Positions 33,773 through 41,931 of a DNA stretch of 64,000 nt are shown in pieces. A model generated the notes under the pieces. It searched no databases. It worked only from the letters and a program-made list of their open reading frames with translations, and was not told where the DNA came from. How positions within the stretch are numbered: the first letter of the stretch is position 1; every line of letters starts with the position of its first letter. The stretch comes from Pseudomonas sp. HAR-UPW-AIA-41 (GTDB taxonomy: Bacteria; Pseudomonadota; Gammaproteobacteria; Pseudomonadales; Pseudomonadaceae), in assembly GCF_002304225.1 (NCBI RefSeq), contig NZ_NSLB01000002.1:124001-188000 (forward strand), read 5' to 3'. The position numbers were made by a program, and so were the translations under genes.

Positions 33773-34099
33773 ATGGTCATCGACTTCAATAGGCCCCTTG
33801 GCAGCGGCGCAGCCCAAGCTGGCAAAGCCGGTGCCAACCAAAGTAGCGGGAAAGCTGAGATCCCTTCGACTCAGACCCAGTCGCAGACTGAGCCTAAGAT
33901 CAGTAGCAAGGGTGGCGAATCCGTGATGTTAAGCAACGAAGCGCAGCAACTGCAGAAAGTGGCAGACAAGCTTCGCGACCTGCCGAGCATTGATAAAGAA
34001 AAGGTTGCTCGCTTGAAGCAAGCCATCGCTGACGGCAGCTATGCAGTAGACAGCCAAAAAGTTGCCAGCAAACTTCTGGACTTCGAATCCCAGCGTTAA
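33773..34099 (+). CDS. flgM: Anti-sigma-28 factor FlgM
   Basis: A 108-residue protein starting [12 protein letters not shown]. The C-terminal half ([20 protein letters not shown] with [33 protein letters not shown]) is the FlgM sigma-28-binding domain. FlgM holds FliA inactive until it is exported through the completed hook. The N-terminal half is disordered and Ser/Gln/Lys rich. The ATG at 33773 is chosen because the earlier frame overlaps the promoter. Confidence 0.95.
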   Translation: MVIDFNRPLGSGAAQAGKAGANQSSGKAEIPSTQTQSQTEPKISSKGGESVMLSNEAQQLQKVADKLRDLPSIDKEKVARLKQAIADGSYAVDSQKVASKLLDFESQR

Positions 34100-34142
34100 G
34101 CCTCTGGCTGCGCTTGGTGACAACCTATTTCCCGAGGCAGCC

Positions 34143-34610
34143 ATGTCAACCGATGCCCTGCATCAACTCCTTCTCGACGACATTGAGCATGCACAGCAAC
34201 TGCTCAAGCTAATAGATGCCGAATATGAGGCGCTGCAAGCGCGCGACCTTCAGGCACTAGAAAAGCTGCTAGTTGAGAAACTCCCTCTGCTCACATCACT
34301 CGATCAGCATAGCCAGCAACGCAGTCGCATCTTGATTGAGAAGCACCTGAGTCCCGACGCTGCAGGCCTCAAGCGTTACGCAGAGCAGTCCACTAGCGGT
34401 GAACCACTGATCCAAGACAGCGAACATTTGGCAGAATTGATCAGTGAGTGCCAGAAAGCGAATGTGCGCAACGGCCGCTTAATCAAGGCCAACCAGAGCA
34501 GCACCTCCAGTCTACTCAATATTATTCGCGGCACTCATGGCCAAGGCCTCTATGATAGCCGCGGTGGCGCAGCTAGAATCGCCAGCAAAAGACCGATCAG
34601 CCAAGCCTGA
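34143..34610 (+). CDS. flgN: Flagellar export chaperone FlgN
   Basis: A 155-residue helical protein (MSTDALHQLLLDDIEHAQQL; KLLVEKLPLLTSLDQHSQQR) with the FlgN domain. FlgN is the cytoplasmic chaperone of FlgK and FlgL. The start is 43 bp after flgM, with CCCGAGG upstream. The ORF extends further upstream but into flgM. Confidence 0.93.
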   Translation: MSTDALHQLLLDDIEHAQQLLKLIDAEYEALQARDLQALEKLLVEKLPLLTSLDQHSQQRSRILIEKHLSPDAAGLKRYAEQSTSGEPLIQDSEHLAELISECQKANVRNGRLIKANQSSTSSLLNIIRGTHGQGLYDSRGGAARIASKRPISQA

Positions 34611-34674
34611 CGACGCACTAAGAAGCCCCACTACAAGCGTGCGGGGACTTAGCTTTCTGGGAGATGTTCGCAGC

Positions 34675-35415
34675 GTGTCCAGCCCTTTTGCCGAGGATGA
34701 TGGTCCTCAACCGCCTAAAGTCCTCAAAACACCGCTGGAGGTCTGCGCCAGCTTACGCATGCTTGAGCAGAATCATGATGCGCTGGTCGTCACCTTTGAA
34801 GGTCGTAGCCAACGCTTTCAGAGCTACCTCGTACACCTTGATCGCGAGCGCGGCCGGTTGGCTCTGGATGAAATGTTCCCTACCGACGCAGAGCGACTGC
34901 TAAACAGCGGCGAAAGCTTTCACGTCGAGGGTTACCACGAAGGAATTCGTATCGCCTGGGAGTGCACACAGGTGAAAGCCGGGGAACATGAAGGGAGCCG
35001 CTGTTTCTGGGCCACGATCCCCAAAGAAATCACCTATCACCAACGCAGAAACGCCTTTCGTGCCAGCATCAAACATAGCCAGTCGATTGCTGTAGAAATG
35101 TCTGGCAAACACCTCAGAATGCCCGTACGCGGACAGATGCTGGACATTTCCGCTACCGGCTGTCGCCTCCGCTTCCCAGGCAACCTAGGTGATCGCCTGC
35201 AAACCGGGCAGATCTATGAATGCCTGCACTTTGCCACGCCTTTTGGCAAGCTGAATGTCGCAATTGAACTGCGCCATCTGGACTTCCAACTCAAGGTCAA
35301 TACAACCTTTGCCGGAGTGCGCTTCCACCAAGTCGCCGGCCTCGATCAACGCCATATCGAGCGCTTCGTCTATCAGTTGCAGCGTGAATCCCGCCGCACG
35401 GGACTGGACGACTGA
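34675..35415 (+). CDS. ycgR: c-di-GMP-binding flagellar brake protein YcgR
   Basis: A YcgR_2 N-terminal domain (about residues 1-100) is followed by a PilZ domain with the two c-di-GMP motifs QRRNAFR and DISATGCRLRF. YcgR slows flagellar rotation when bound to c-di-GMP. The frame is open from 34537, inside flgN; I prefer GTG at 34675 (246 residues, the usual family length) because GGGAG lies ten bases before it, but GTG 34639 or ATG 34537 are possible. It is the last gene of flgAMN-ycgR. Confidence 0.92.
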   Translation: MSSPFAEDDGPQPPKVLKTPLEVCASLRMLEQNHDALVVTFEGRSQRFQSYLVHLDRERGRLALDEMFPTDAERLLNSGESFHVEGYHEGIRIAWECTQVKAGEHEGSRCFWATIPKEITYHQRRNAFRASIKHSQSIAVEMSGKHLRMPVRGQMLDISATGCRLRFPGNLGDRLQTGQIYECLHFATPFGKLNVAIELRHLDFQLKVNTTFAGVRFHQVAGLDQRHIERFVYQLQRESRRTGLDD

Positions 35416-35419
35416 AATA

Positions 35420-35444
35420 GCGACGCCCGCTGAGCGGGCGTCGC
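35420..35444. terminator. Bidirectional hairpin between ycgR and the glutamine-synthetase-like gene
   Basis: An 11-bp perfect stem, GCGACGCCCGC and GCGGGCGTCGC, with a 3-base loop sits in a 36-bp convergent gap. T-runs are poor on both sides, so efficiency is uncertain. Confidence 0.65.
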
Positions 35445-35451
35445 CAACAGA

Positions 35452-36795
35452 TCAAATCTGCGTCGCAAGTACCCTTCTCTCCCAGGGCGAGATTTCCCCG
35501 AGAAAATCACCCAGCTCCATCGTTTTGCAAGCCAGATAACCTTCGATGAACTCTTCACCAAACACCTCGCGCGCTCGCAGACTTCCTCGCAGTCTGCGCA
35601 ACGCCTCCTGCAAGCTGTCCGGCAGAAGCAACTCCGATGGCGCCTCAACCTCGCCACTCACAGGTGTAGATGGCTGCAGCTGCTGCTCCATCCCATAAAG
35701 CCCCCCAGCCAAGCTGGCAGCCAGCGCCAGATAAGGATTGGCGTCCGCTCCCGGAAGACGGTTTTCCACCCGACGAGCCTCGGGCCCACTGGCGGGAATG
35801 CGCAGCCCAGCCGAACGGTTATCGTACGACCAACACGCGTTATTGGGCGAAGCATAGGGATTGCAAAGACGCTGGAACGAATTGATGTTCGGCGCGAACA
35901 ACAACGTAAAGTCGGCTAGAGAAGCCTGCAGCCCGCCGATGAAGTGATAGAACGCCGGCGTCGCCTCTCCATCGTCGGCCGTAAAGATATTCCGCCCCTG
36001 CGCATCCACCACGCTCTGATGAATATGCATGGAACTGCCAGCGGTATGAGCCAGCGGTTTGGCCATACACACCGCCAGCAAGCCATGTTGAAGCGCCACT
36101 TCCCGCAACAGGTGCTTAAACAGAAAGGTCTGATCGGCAATCAGCAGGGGCTCACCATGAATCAGATTGATCTCGAACTGACTGGTGCCCATTTCATGCA
36201 TAAAGGTGTCACGGGGGATACCTACGGCATCCATACAGCGATAGACATCCTCGAAAAAAGGACGCAAGCCGTTGCCCGAAGTGACACTGAAAGCAGAGAA
36301 CCCTGACTCCCGCCGCCCATCGACACCTACCGGAGGCAGGAACGGCTGCTGCGGATCGCCATGCCGATCGAAAATGAAAAACTCCAGCTCGGTCGCCACC
36401 ACAGGCTCCAACCCCTTGGCCCGATAGTTCGCCACAACGCGCTTGAGCAAATTGCGCGTAGACAGACCGGAACCCTGACCTGCCAGTTCATCAGCATCGC
36501 AAATGGCCAGGGCACGCGAAGGCTTTGACCAAGGCAGCACATGCACCTGCCCGGGCACAGCATTGAGCACCAAGTCACCGTCATCACCACCATAGAACCG
36601 CGCCGCCGGGTAGCCACCCATAACACACTGCAACATCACGCCCCGCGCTAACTGCAGGCGCCTCCCCGAGAGAAAACCCTCGACCGTCATGACCTTGCCA
36701 CGCGGGATACCATTGAGATCCGCTGTCACGCACTCGATCTCGACGACCCCAGACAACTGTTCACGCAAAGCGGTCAACTCTGTGCTAGTCAACAT
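35452..36795 (-). CDS. Glutamine synthetase family protein (gamma-glutamyl ligase type)
   Basis: A 447-residue GS-fold enzyme: N-terminal beta-grasp domain (IECVTADLNGIPRGKVMTVE), then the catalytic domain with VATELEFFIF, MGTSQFEINL, GSSMHIHQS and RRVENRLPGADANPYLALAA. It lacks the adenylylation-site region of GlnA and is shorter, resembling gamma-glutamyl-polyamine synthetases (PuuA/SpuI/PauA group). The amine substrate cannot be told from sequence. It begins at the ATG at 36795 (MLTSTEL); the frame extends further upstream without a plausible start. It is a single gene between ycgR and a tRNA-Arg. Confidence 0.85.
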   Translation of the reverse strand: MLTSTELTALREQLSGVVEIECVTADLNGIPRGKVMTVEGFLSGRRLQLARGVMLQCVMGGYPAARFYGGDDGDLVLNAVPGQVHVLPWSKPSRALAICDADELAGQGSGLSTRNLLKRVVANYRAKGLEPVVATELEFFIFDRHGDPQQPFLPPVGVDGRRESGFSAFSVTSGNGLRPFFEDVYRCMDAVGIPRDTFMHEMGTSQFEINLIHGEPLLIADQTFLFKHLLREVALQHGLLAVCMAKPLAHTAGSSMHIHQSVVDAQGRNIFTADDGEATPAFYHFIGGLQASLADFTLLFAPNINSFQRLCNPYASPNNACWSYDNRSAGLRIPASGPEARRVENRLPGADANPYLALAASLAGGLYGMEQQLQPSTPVSGEVEAPSELLLPDSLQEALRRLRGSLRAREVFGEEFIEGYLACKTMELGDFLGEISPWERRVLATQI

Positions 36796-36907
36796 CAGAT
36801 AATCCTTGAAATGACTGTACCCACAGCAATTCAAGCAAATGCCGCGGATGCTTGAGGTATCAAGTTTGCACCAAGACGTGCAGGAGAAAATAGGCAAGGG
36901 AGGGAAC

Positions 36908-36984
36908 TGGTGTCCCAGAGAGGGGTCGAACCTCCAACCTTCCCCTTAGGAGGGGGATGCTCTATCCAATTGAGCTACTGGGAC
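36908..36984 (-). tRNA. tRNA-Arg (anticodon CCT)
   Basis: The minus strand folds as a cloverleaf: acceptor GTCCCAG/CTGGGAC, D arm after TA, anticodon stem TCCCC/GGGGA with loop CTCCTAA (anticodon CCT), T arm GGAGGTTCGACCCCTC, and an encoded CCA. It reads AGG codons. Confidence 0.96.
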
Positions 36985-37119
36985 ACTGGCGCCGACGGAC
37001 GCCGGACGTGCGGCATGGTAACGACCCACGGGGCATTTGTCATGCCTGCAGCAACACCACGCATATAAGTGTCAGGCCCGCGCATTTGTCAGATTGAGCA
37101 CATTTCAGACAATTGGTGC

Positions 37120-37134
37120 TGGCCAATCGCCGCC
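37120..37134. promoter_or_regulatory. Possible AmrZ binding site upstream of amrZ
   Basis: TGGCCAATCGCCGCC resembles the TGGCA...GCC-type sites that P. aeruginosa AmrZ binds, as I recall them. It lies 118 bp before the amrZ start, where autoregulation would be expected. No AlgU-type GAACTT element was found in 36985-37251. Confidence 0.25.
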
Positions 37135-37251
37135 ATGCCAACGAGAATCCGCCTATATGTTGGCGTCAACGGAATGACCCTGCAATTAACAGCGATAACA
37201 CCCCTGTAGCGGATTGCCAGTATCGCTTTAACCTGCCAACCGGTTTAATGT

Positions 37252-37578
37252 ATGCGCCCTATGAAACAGGCATCCTACTCCAGCCGTACGGCTGACAAAT
37301 TTGTGGTTCGACTCCCTGAAGGTATGCGCGAGCGCATATCCGACGTGGCTCGTGATCATCACCGGAGCATGAACTCCGAAATCATTTCGCGCCTAGAGCA
37401 AAGCCTCGTACAGGAAGGCGCACTTGATGCTAACAGCCCGCGAACCCTGGACAGCAGCGATCTGACCCTGGCCGAGCGCGAACTACTGCAGCGCTTCCGC
37501 CAGCTCAGCCGCCGCCAGCAAAACGCCTTGGTCGCTCTGATTGCTCACGACGCTGAAATTAGTGCTAGTGACGACTGA
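37252..37578 (+). CDS. amrZ: Alginate and motility regulator AmrZ
   Basis: A 108-residue ribbon-helix-helix regulator. [20 protein letters not shown] with [30 protein letters not shown] matches P. aeruginosa AmrZ (also 108 residues) closely, including the DNA-contacting strand (KFVVRLP) and the C-terminal tetramerisation part ([20 protein letters not shown]). AmrZ controls alginate, twitching and flagellar genes (via fleQ) and cyclic-di-GMP genes. It ends at a strong bidirectional terminator shared with mgtE. Confidence 0.95.
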   Translation: MRPMKQASYSSRTADKFVVRLPEGMRERISDVARDHHRSMNSEIISRLEQSLVQEGALDANSPRTLDSSDLTLAERELLQRFRQLSRRQQNALVALIAHDAEISASDD

Positions 37579-37595
37579 ACACATTTAACACGAAC

Positions 37596-37624
37596 AAAAA
37601 AGCCGCTCACAGAGCGGCTTTTTT
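37596..37624. terminator. Bidirectional terminator between amrZ and mgtE
   Basis: GCCGCTC and GAGCGGC with loop ACA are flanked by A6 on the left and T6 on the right, an ideal intrinsic terminator in both directions. Confidence 0.95.
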
Positions 37625-37634
37625 GTTCTGTTTC

Positions 37635-39077
37635 CTAAAGCAAAAACAACGTGGCCAAACCCAGGAATATAAAAAAACCACCACTGTCGGTCATGGCCGT
37701 GATCATCACGCTGGCACCCATCGCCGGATCACGCCCCAACCGCGCCAGCGTCATGGGAATCAGAACCCCCATCAATGCCGCCAAGAGCAGATTCAAGGTC
37801 ATGGCCCCTGTCATCACCACGCCAAGCGACCAACTGTCATAAAGCAGGTAGGCCACCACACCAATGACCCCGCCCCAGACAAGACCATTGATCAACGCCA
37901 CCGCAAGCTCCTTACGCAGCAGTCGCGAGGTATTACTGGTGCCCAGCTGATCAAGTGCCATCGCGCGCACGATCATGGTGATGGTCTGATTACCGGAGTT
38001 GCCACCAATGCCCGCGACAATAGGCATCAAAGCCGCGAGCGCCACCAGCTTCTCGATCGAGCCCTCGAACATGCCGATCACGCGCGATGCCACGAAGGCC
38101 GTAATCAAGTTCACCGCCAGCCAGGCCCAACGGTTGCCCAGAGACTTCCACACCGAGGCGAAGATGTCTTCCTCCTCGCGCAGACCCGCCATGTTGAGCA
38201 CTTCGGTTTCGCTTTCTTCACGAATCAGGTCAACCATTTCATCGATGGTCAGACGCCCGGTGAGCTTGCCTGTACGATCAACGACCGGAGCGGAAATCAG
38301 GTCATAACGCTCGAAAGCCTGAGCTGCGTCATGGGCATCCTCATCCGGATGGAAAATCACCGGATCACTGGCCATCACCTCGACAACCAGCTTTTCCGGA
38401 TCATTGACCAGCAATCGCTTGACCGGCAGAACACCCTTGAGGATGCCGTCATAATCGACGACAAACAGCTTGTCCGTATGACCCGGCAACTCTTTCAGAC
38501 GACGCAGGTAGCGCAGCACTACTTCGAGACTGACATCCTCACGGATAGTCACCATTTCGAAGTCCATCAGCGCGCCAACCTGATCCTCTTCATAGGACAA
38601 CGCCGAGCGGACCCGCTCGCGATCCTGAGCATCCAGGGAGTCCATCAGCTCATGAACCACATCGCGAGGGAGCTCTGGCGCAAGATCGGCCAGCTCATCG
38701 GCATCCATGTCGCGCGCAGCGGCGAGAATCTCGTGATCATCCATGTCGGCGATCAGTGATTCACGCACGGCATCCGAGACTTCGAGGAGGATGTCACCGT
38801 CGCGCTCGGCCTTGACCAACTGCCAGACAGTCAGACGGTCGCCAAGCGGCAAGGCTTCGAGAATGTGGGCAATATCTGCAGGGTGCAGCTCATCCAGCTT
38901 GCGCTGAAGCTCGGCCAGATTCTGCCGATGCACCAGATTTTCTACCCGCGCGTGCTGATGGCCTTCCTGGCGGTGTGCGAGATCTTCGACCAGTTTATGC
39001 CGATGCAGGAGATCGACCACTTGGGCCAAACGATCCTGCAGGCTATCTGGAGCCTTCTTGAATTCTACTTCGGACAT
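37635..39077 (-). CDS. mgtE: Magnesium transporter MgtE
   Basis: A 480-residue MgtE. It has a helical MgtE N domain (about 30-135; HPADIAHILEALPLGDRLTV), two CBS domains (about 140-265; VGALMDFEMVTIREDVSLEV, VMASDPVIFHPDEDAHDAAQ) and a five-helix channel (about 290-480) with AALMPIVAGIGGNSGNQTIT, the Mg-pore signature. The ribosome-binding site lies in the loop of a perfect inverted repeat listed separately. Confidence 0.96.
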   Translation of the reverse strand: MSEVEFKKAPDSLQDRLAQVVDLLHRHKLVEDLAHRQEGHQHARVENLVHRQNLAELQRKLDELHPADIAHILEALPLGDRLTVWQLVKAERDGDILLEVSDAVRESLIADMDDHEILAAARDMDADELADLAPELPRDVVHELMDSLDAQDRERVRSALSYEEDQVGALMDFEMVTIREDVSLEVVLRYLRRLKELPGHTDKLFVVDYDGILKGVLPVKRLLVNDPEKLVVEVMASDPVIFHPDEDAHDAAQAFERYDLISAPVVDRTGKLTGRLTIDEMVDLIREESETEVLNMAGLREEEDIFASVWKSLGNRWAWLAVNLITAFVASRVIGMFEGSIEKLVALAALMPIVAGIGGNSGNQTITMIVRAMALDQLGTSNTSRLLRKELAVALINGLVWGGVIGVVAYLLYDSWSLGVVMTGAMTLNLLLAALMGVLIPMTLARLGRDPAMGASVMITAMTDSGGFFIFLGLATLFLL

Positions 39078-39110
39078 AGCGTGCTCCTCCCCCAGTAGGC
39101 GAGCACGCTA
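39077..39110 (-). promoter_or_regulatory. Hairpin enclosing the mgtE ribosome-binding site
   Basis: TAGCGTGCTC (39077-39086) and GAGCACGCTA (39101-39110) form a perfect 10-bp stem. In the mRNA the loop holds GGGGGAG and the stem reaches the start codon, so folding could limit translation. GGA in a hairpin loop is also the form bound by CsrA/RsmA. A second small stem (AGCCCCG/CGGGGCT, 39191-39205) lies further up. Nothing else is recognised in the gap to 39354. Confidence 0.5.
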
Positions 39111-39354
39111 CAGAGGGAATCAAACAGTCAGTACGCTGAACAATCGAGGTTCTGAGTGACTACTGGGTAAGTCCATGGTTGGGTTCCACAAGCCCCGACG
39201 GGGCTGACACGACAATAATAACAGCTCATCTGAAGACAGGCTTGTCAAAATCACGGCAAGAACAAGCATTTGCAACGCAAAGTTAAAGCACCAAGAAGAA
39301 CTGGACAGCACCCTGAGCCGATCTACGCTGAAACTGTCGTCAGGAGGACGCCTT

Positions 39355-39849
39355 ATGCACGGATCGCTGAAATCAGGCTTGCTCAGTCTGAGCCTACTCA
39401 TCCCTCAAACATCATTTGCCACCAGCGTGTTTCGCTGTCAGGACGCCAATGGGCATGTGACCTATACCCTGAGCGGCTGCCCAACCAGCCATGACCAGGC
39501 AATACAGCAAGCCAACAATCCCACACCCAGCTCAGGGCGCCCCACCCTCATGGCAGCGCCAAGCAAAAGCACAAGAACAAGCGAACGCTCAGACAATCAG
39601 CAGCCCACCGTTGTTGGAACACGAGACGACGGCTGCGGCAATCAGCTCAGCAGCAGTGAAAAGCGCAGCGCCATCATCCGCAAAGAGGTCCGGCGCGGCA
39701 TGGCGCGCAGTGACATCGAGAGCGCGCTTGGCAAGCCCAACAGCAGCAACGAACAAAATGGCCAGACCCGCTACACCTATCAGGACCAGAACGGCCGAAA
39801 GCGGCAAGTCAGCTTTGATGAAAACGGCTGCGTCAGAAGCAAACGCTAG
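39355..39849 (+). CDS. DUF4124-like secreted protein with SmpA/OmlA-like C-terminal region
   Basis: A 164-residue exported protein. The signal peptide (LLSLSLLIPQTSFA) is followed by TSVFRCQDANGHVTYTLSGC, the DUF4124 motif. A Ser/Pro/Gln-rich linker (about 50-95) leads to KEVRRGMARSDIESALGKPN and YTYQDQNGRKRQVSFDENGC, which looks like the short OmlA/SmpA-type module. Four cysteines could pair in the periplasm. Function unknown. A small GGAGGA sequence precedes the ATG. Confidence 0.85.
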   Translation: MHGSLKSGLLSLSLLIPQTSFATSVFRCQDANGHVTYTLSGCPTSHDQAIQQANNPTPSSGRPTLMAAPSKSTRTSERSDNQQPTVVGTRDDGCGNQLSSSEKRSAIIRKEVRRGMARSDIESALGKPNSSNEQNGQTRYTYQDQNGRKRQVSFDENGCVRSKR

Positions 39850-39855
39850 AAAAAC

Positions 39856-39886
39856 AAAAGGCCCGCATCACTGCGAGCCTTTTGAA
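39856..39886 (+). terminator. Terminator after the DUF4124 gene
   Basis: GGCCCGCA and TGCGAGCC (one mismatch, 4-base loop) are flanked by AAAA and TTTT, seven bases after the stop codon. Confidence 0.75.
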
Positions 39887-39889
39887 AAA

Positions 39890-39966
39890 TGGCGCACTCA
39901 GGAGGATTCGAACCTCCGACCGCCCGGTTCGTAGCCGGGTACTCTATCCAGCTGAGCTATGAGTGC
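39890..39966 (-). tRNA. tRNA-Arg (anticodon ACG)
   Basis: Acceptor GCACTCA/TGAGTGC, anticodon stem around loop CTACGAA (anticodon ACG, A34 becomes inosine), T loop GGTTCGAATCC, discriminator G and encoded CCA. It reads CGU, CGC and CGA. Confidence 0.97.
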
Positions 39967-40065
39967 GCTGAGGGCATGAATTATAGGTGTTTTAAATCAT
40001 ATCTCAATCTTTTTCTTTAAATTTCAACAACTTAAAGATGATCGATAACACCTATAAAACAAATA

Positions 40066-40156
40066 TGGCGGAGAAGGGGGGATTCGAACCCCCGACACCC
40101 TTTTGAGGTGTACTCCCTTAGCAGGGGAGCGCCTTCGGCCACTCGGCCACCTCTCC
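40066..40156 (-). tRNA. tRNA-Ser (anticodon GCT)
   Basis: A 91-base type II tRNA. Acceptor GGAGAGG with CTTCTCC (one G-U pair), anticodon loop CTGCTAA (GCT), long variable arm ACACCTCAAAAGGGTGT, T arm GGGGGTTCGAATCCCCC and encoded CCA. It reads AGC and AGU. Confidence 0.97.
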
Positions 40157-40217
40157 GCAACACGGGGCGCATAATAACCAGCTTTTCCCCGTTTGCAAAG
40201 CAAAAAATGCAGAAAAA

Positions 40218-40403
40218 TTAGTGGTTTGGTTCGTGATCCTTTTCTTTTTGGATCCGCTGATAAATCTCTTCGCGGTGCACCGCGACTTCCTTGGGAGCAT
40301 TGACGCCAATGCGCACCTGGTTACCTTTGACACCCAGAACGGTGACAGTAACGTCATCGCCCACCATCAGGGTTTCTCCAACCCGACGAGTCAAAATAAG
40401 CAT
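40218..40403 (-). CDS. csrA: Carbon storage regulator CsrA/RsmA
   Basis: A 61-residue RNA-binding protein, [20 protein letters not shown] then [20 protein letters not shown] with [11 protein letters not shown], essentially identical to RsmA of P. aeruginosa. It binds GGA motifs near start codons and controls motility, secretion and biofilm genes. It sits between lysC and tRNA-Ser, the standard Pseudomonas arrangement. Confidence 0.98.
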   Translation of the reverse strand: MLILTRRVGETLMVGDDVTVTVLGVKGNQVRIGVNAPKEVAVHREEIYQRIQKEKDHEPNH

Positions 40404-40557
40404 TCCTTTCTCCTTTCGGATATCTGTTCAGGACAACACGTTCGATCTGCAAGAAAAATGGTGTCAAACCCAGCGATCTCAAGACCATCCAAGTCCTTCA
40501 CCCAAGTATTGACCACGACTGGCAAAAAGAAAGTTCCGCCAGCAAGCCAAAAAAGAC

Positions 40558-40583
40558 AAAAGGCGCGGACTAGCCGCGCCTTT
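40558..40583 (-). terminator. Terminator after lysC
   Basis: GGCGCGG and CCGCGCC (5-base loop) flanked by AAA and TTT lie 11 bases after the lysC stop; on the minus strand TTTTGTCTTTTTT follows. Confidence 0.88.
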
Positions 40584-40594
40584 CGAGTCAAACC

Positions 40595-41833
40595 TTACTC
40601 ACCCTGTCGGGCCGGAGCATCCAGCTCGAAAGCAGTATGCAGAGCGCGGACCGCCAGCTCGAGGTATTTCTCCTCGATCACCACCGAAATCTTGATTTCC
40701 GAAGTGGAGATCATCTGGATGTTGATGTTCTCTTTTGCCAGCGCCTCGAACATGCGACTGGCTACACCCGCATGGGAGCGCATGCCAACACCGACGATGG
40801 AAACCTTGGCAATGTTGGTGTCACCACTGACTTCGCGAGCGCCGATAGCTTCTGCAGTCTGCTTCAGTACATCCAGAGCCTTCTGGTAGTCGTTGCGGTG
40901 CACAGTGAAGGTGAAATCGGTGGTGTTATCGTGCGAGACGTTCTGCACGATCATGTCCACTTCGATATTGGCACCACTGACAGGGCCCAGAATTTTAAAA
41001 GCCACACCGGGAGTATCCGGCACGCCACGGATGGTCAGCTTGGCCTCGTCGCGGTTGAAGGCGATACCGGAAATGATCGGCTGTTCCATGGATTCCTCGT
41101 CATCAAGGGTAATGAGGGTGCCCGGACCCTCCTGAAAGCTGTGCAGGACGCGCAGCGGCACGTTGTACTTGCCGGCAAACTCGACCGAACGAATCTGCAG
41201 CACCTTGGAGCCGAGACTGGCCATCTCGAGCATTTCTTCGAAAGTGATCTTTTCCAGGCGACGCGCCTGGGCCACAACACGCGGATCGGTGGTGTAGACG
41301 CCATCGACGTCGGTGTAGATCTGGCACTCGTCAGCCTTCAGCGCCGCCGCCAGAGCCACGCCTGTGGTGTCGGAACCGCCACGACCCAGAGTGGTGATGT
41401 TGCCCTGCTCGTCCACACCCTGGAAGCCGGCCACAACAACAACACGCCCGGCACTCAGATCGGCACGAATCTTCTCGTCATCAATCTGCAGAATGCGCGC
41501 CTTGTTGAAGGCACTGTCGGTAAGAATGCGCACCTGGTTGCCAGTGTAGGAAACCGCCGGAACACCACGATTGATCAGCGCCATGGCCAGCAGAGCGATA
41601 GTCACCTGCTCACCGGTGGACACCATCATATCCAGCTCACGCGGCTCCGGATTGCCGTCACTGGCCTGTTTGGCCAGATCGATCAGGCGATTGGTCTCAC
41701 CACTCATTGCGGAAACCACGACCACGATGTCGTCGCCGTTTTCGCGGAACTTCTTCACCTTGTCGGCCACCTGCTGGATACGCTCGATGGTGCCGACGGA
41801 GGTGCCCCCAAACTTCTGTACGATCAAAGCCAT
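40595..41833 (-). CDS. lysC: Aspartate kinase LysC
   Basis: A 412-residue aspartokinase catalysing the first step of Lys/Thr/Met biosynthesis. MALIVQKFGGTSVG is the kinase signature; TLGRGGSDTTGVALA is the substrate site; two ACT domains (about 265-405) bind lysine/threonine. The ATG at 41833 gives the normal Pseudomonas length. It lies 98 bp after alaS. Confidence 0.97.
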   Translation of the reverse strand: MALIVQKFGGTSVGTIERIQQVADKVKKFRENGDDIVVVVSAMSGETNRLIDLAKQASDGNPEPRELDMMVSTGEQVTIALLAMALINRGVPAVSYTGNQVRILTDSAFNKARILQIDDEKIRADLSAGRVVVVAGFQGVDEQGNITTLGRGGSDTTGVALAAALKADECQIYTDVDGVYTTDPRVVAQARRLEKITFEEMLEMASLGSKVLQIRSVEFAGKYNVPLRVLHSFQEGPGTLITLDDEESMEQPIISGIAFNRDEAKLTIRGVPDTPGVAFKILGPVSGANIEVDMIVQNVSHDNTTDFTFTVHRNDYQKALDVLKQTAEAIGAREVSGDTNIAKVSIVGVGMRSHAGVASRMFEALAKENINIQMISTSEIKISVVIEEKYLELAVRALHTAFELDAPARQGE

Positions 41834-41931
41834 TTCAAAGCCGCCTGATTCTGCGAGGGCGCCCATTACACCCACAACGGGTCACACTGCCAAGGCTCGT
41901 CGGACGCGCTGCGAGCCTGGCTGAATGGTGT

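Noticed and set aside
37623..38759. Plus-strand open frame of 378 codons opposite mgtE
   Set aside because: His/Gln-rich reverse reading of MgtE; it has no start signal and mgtE is unambiguous.
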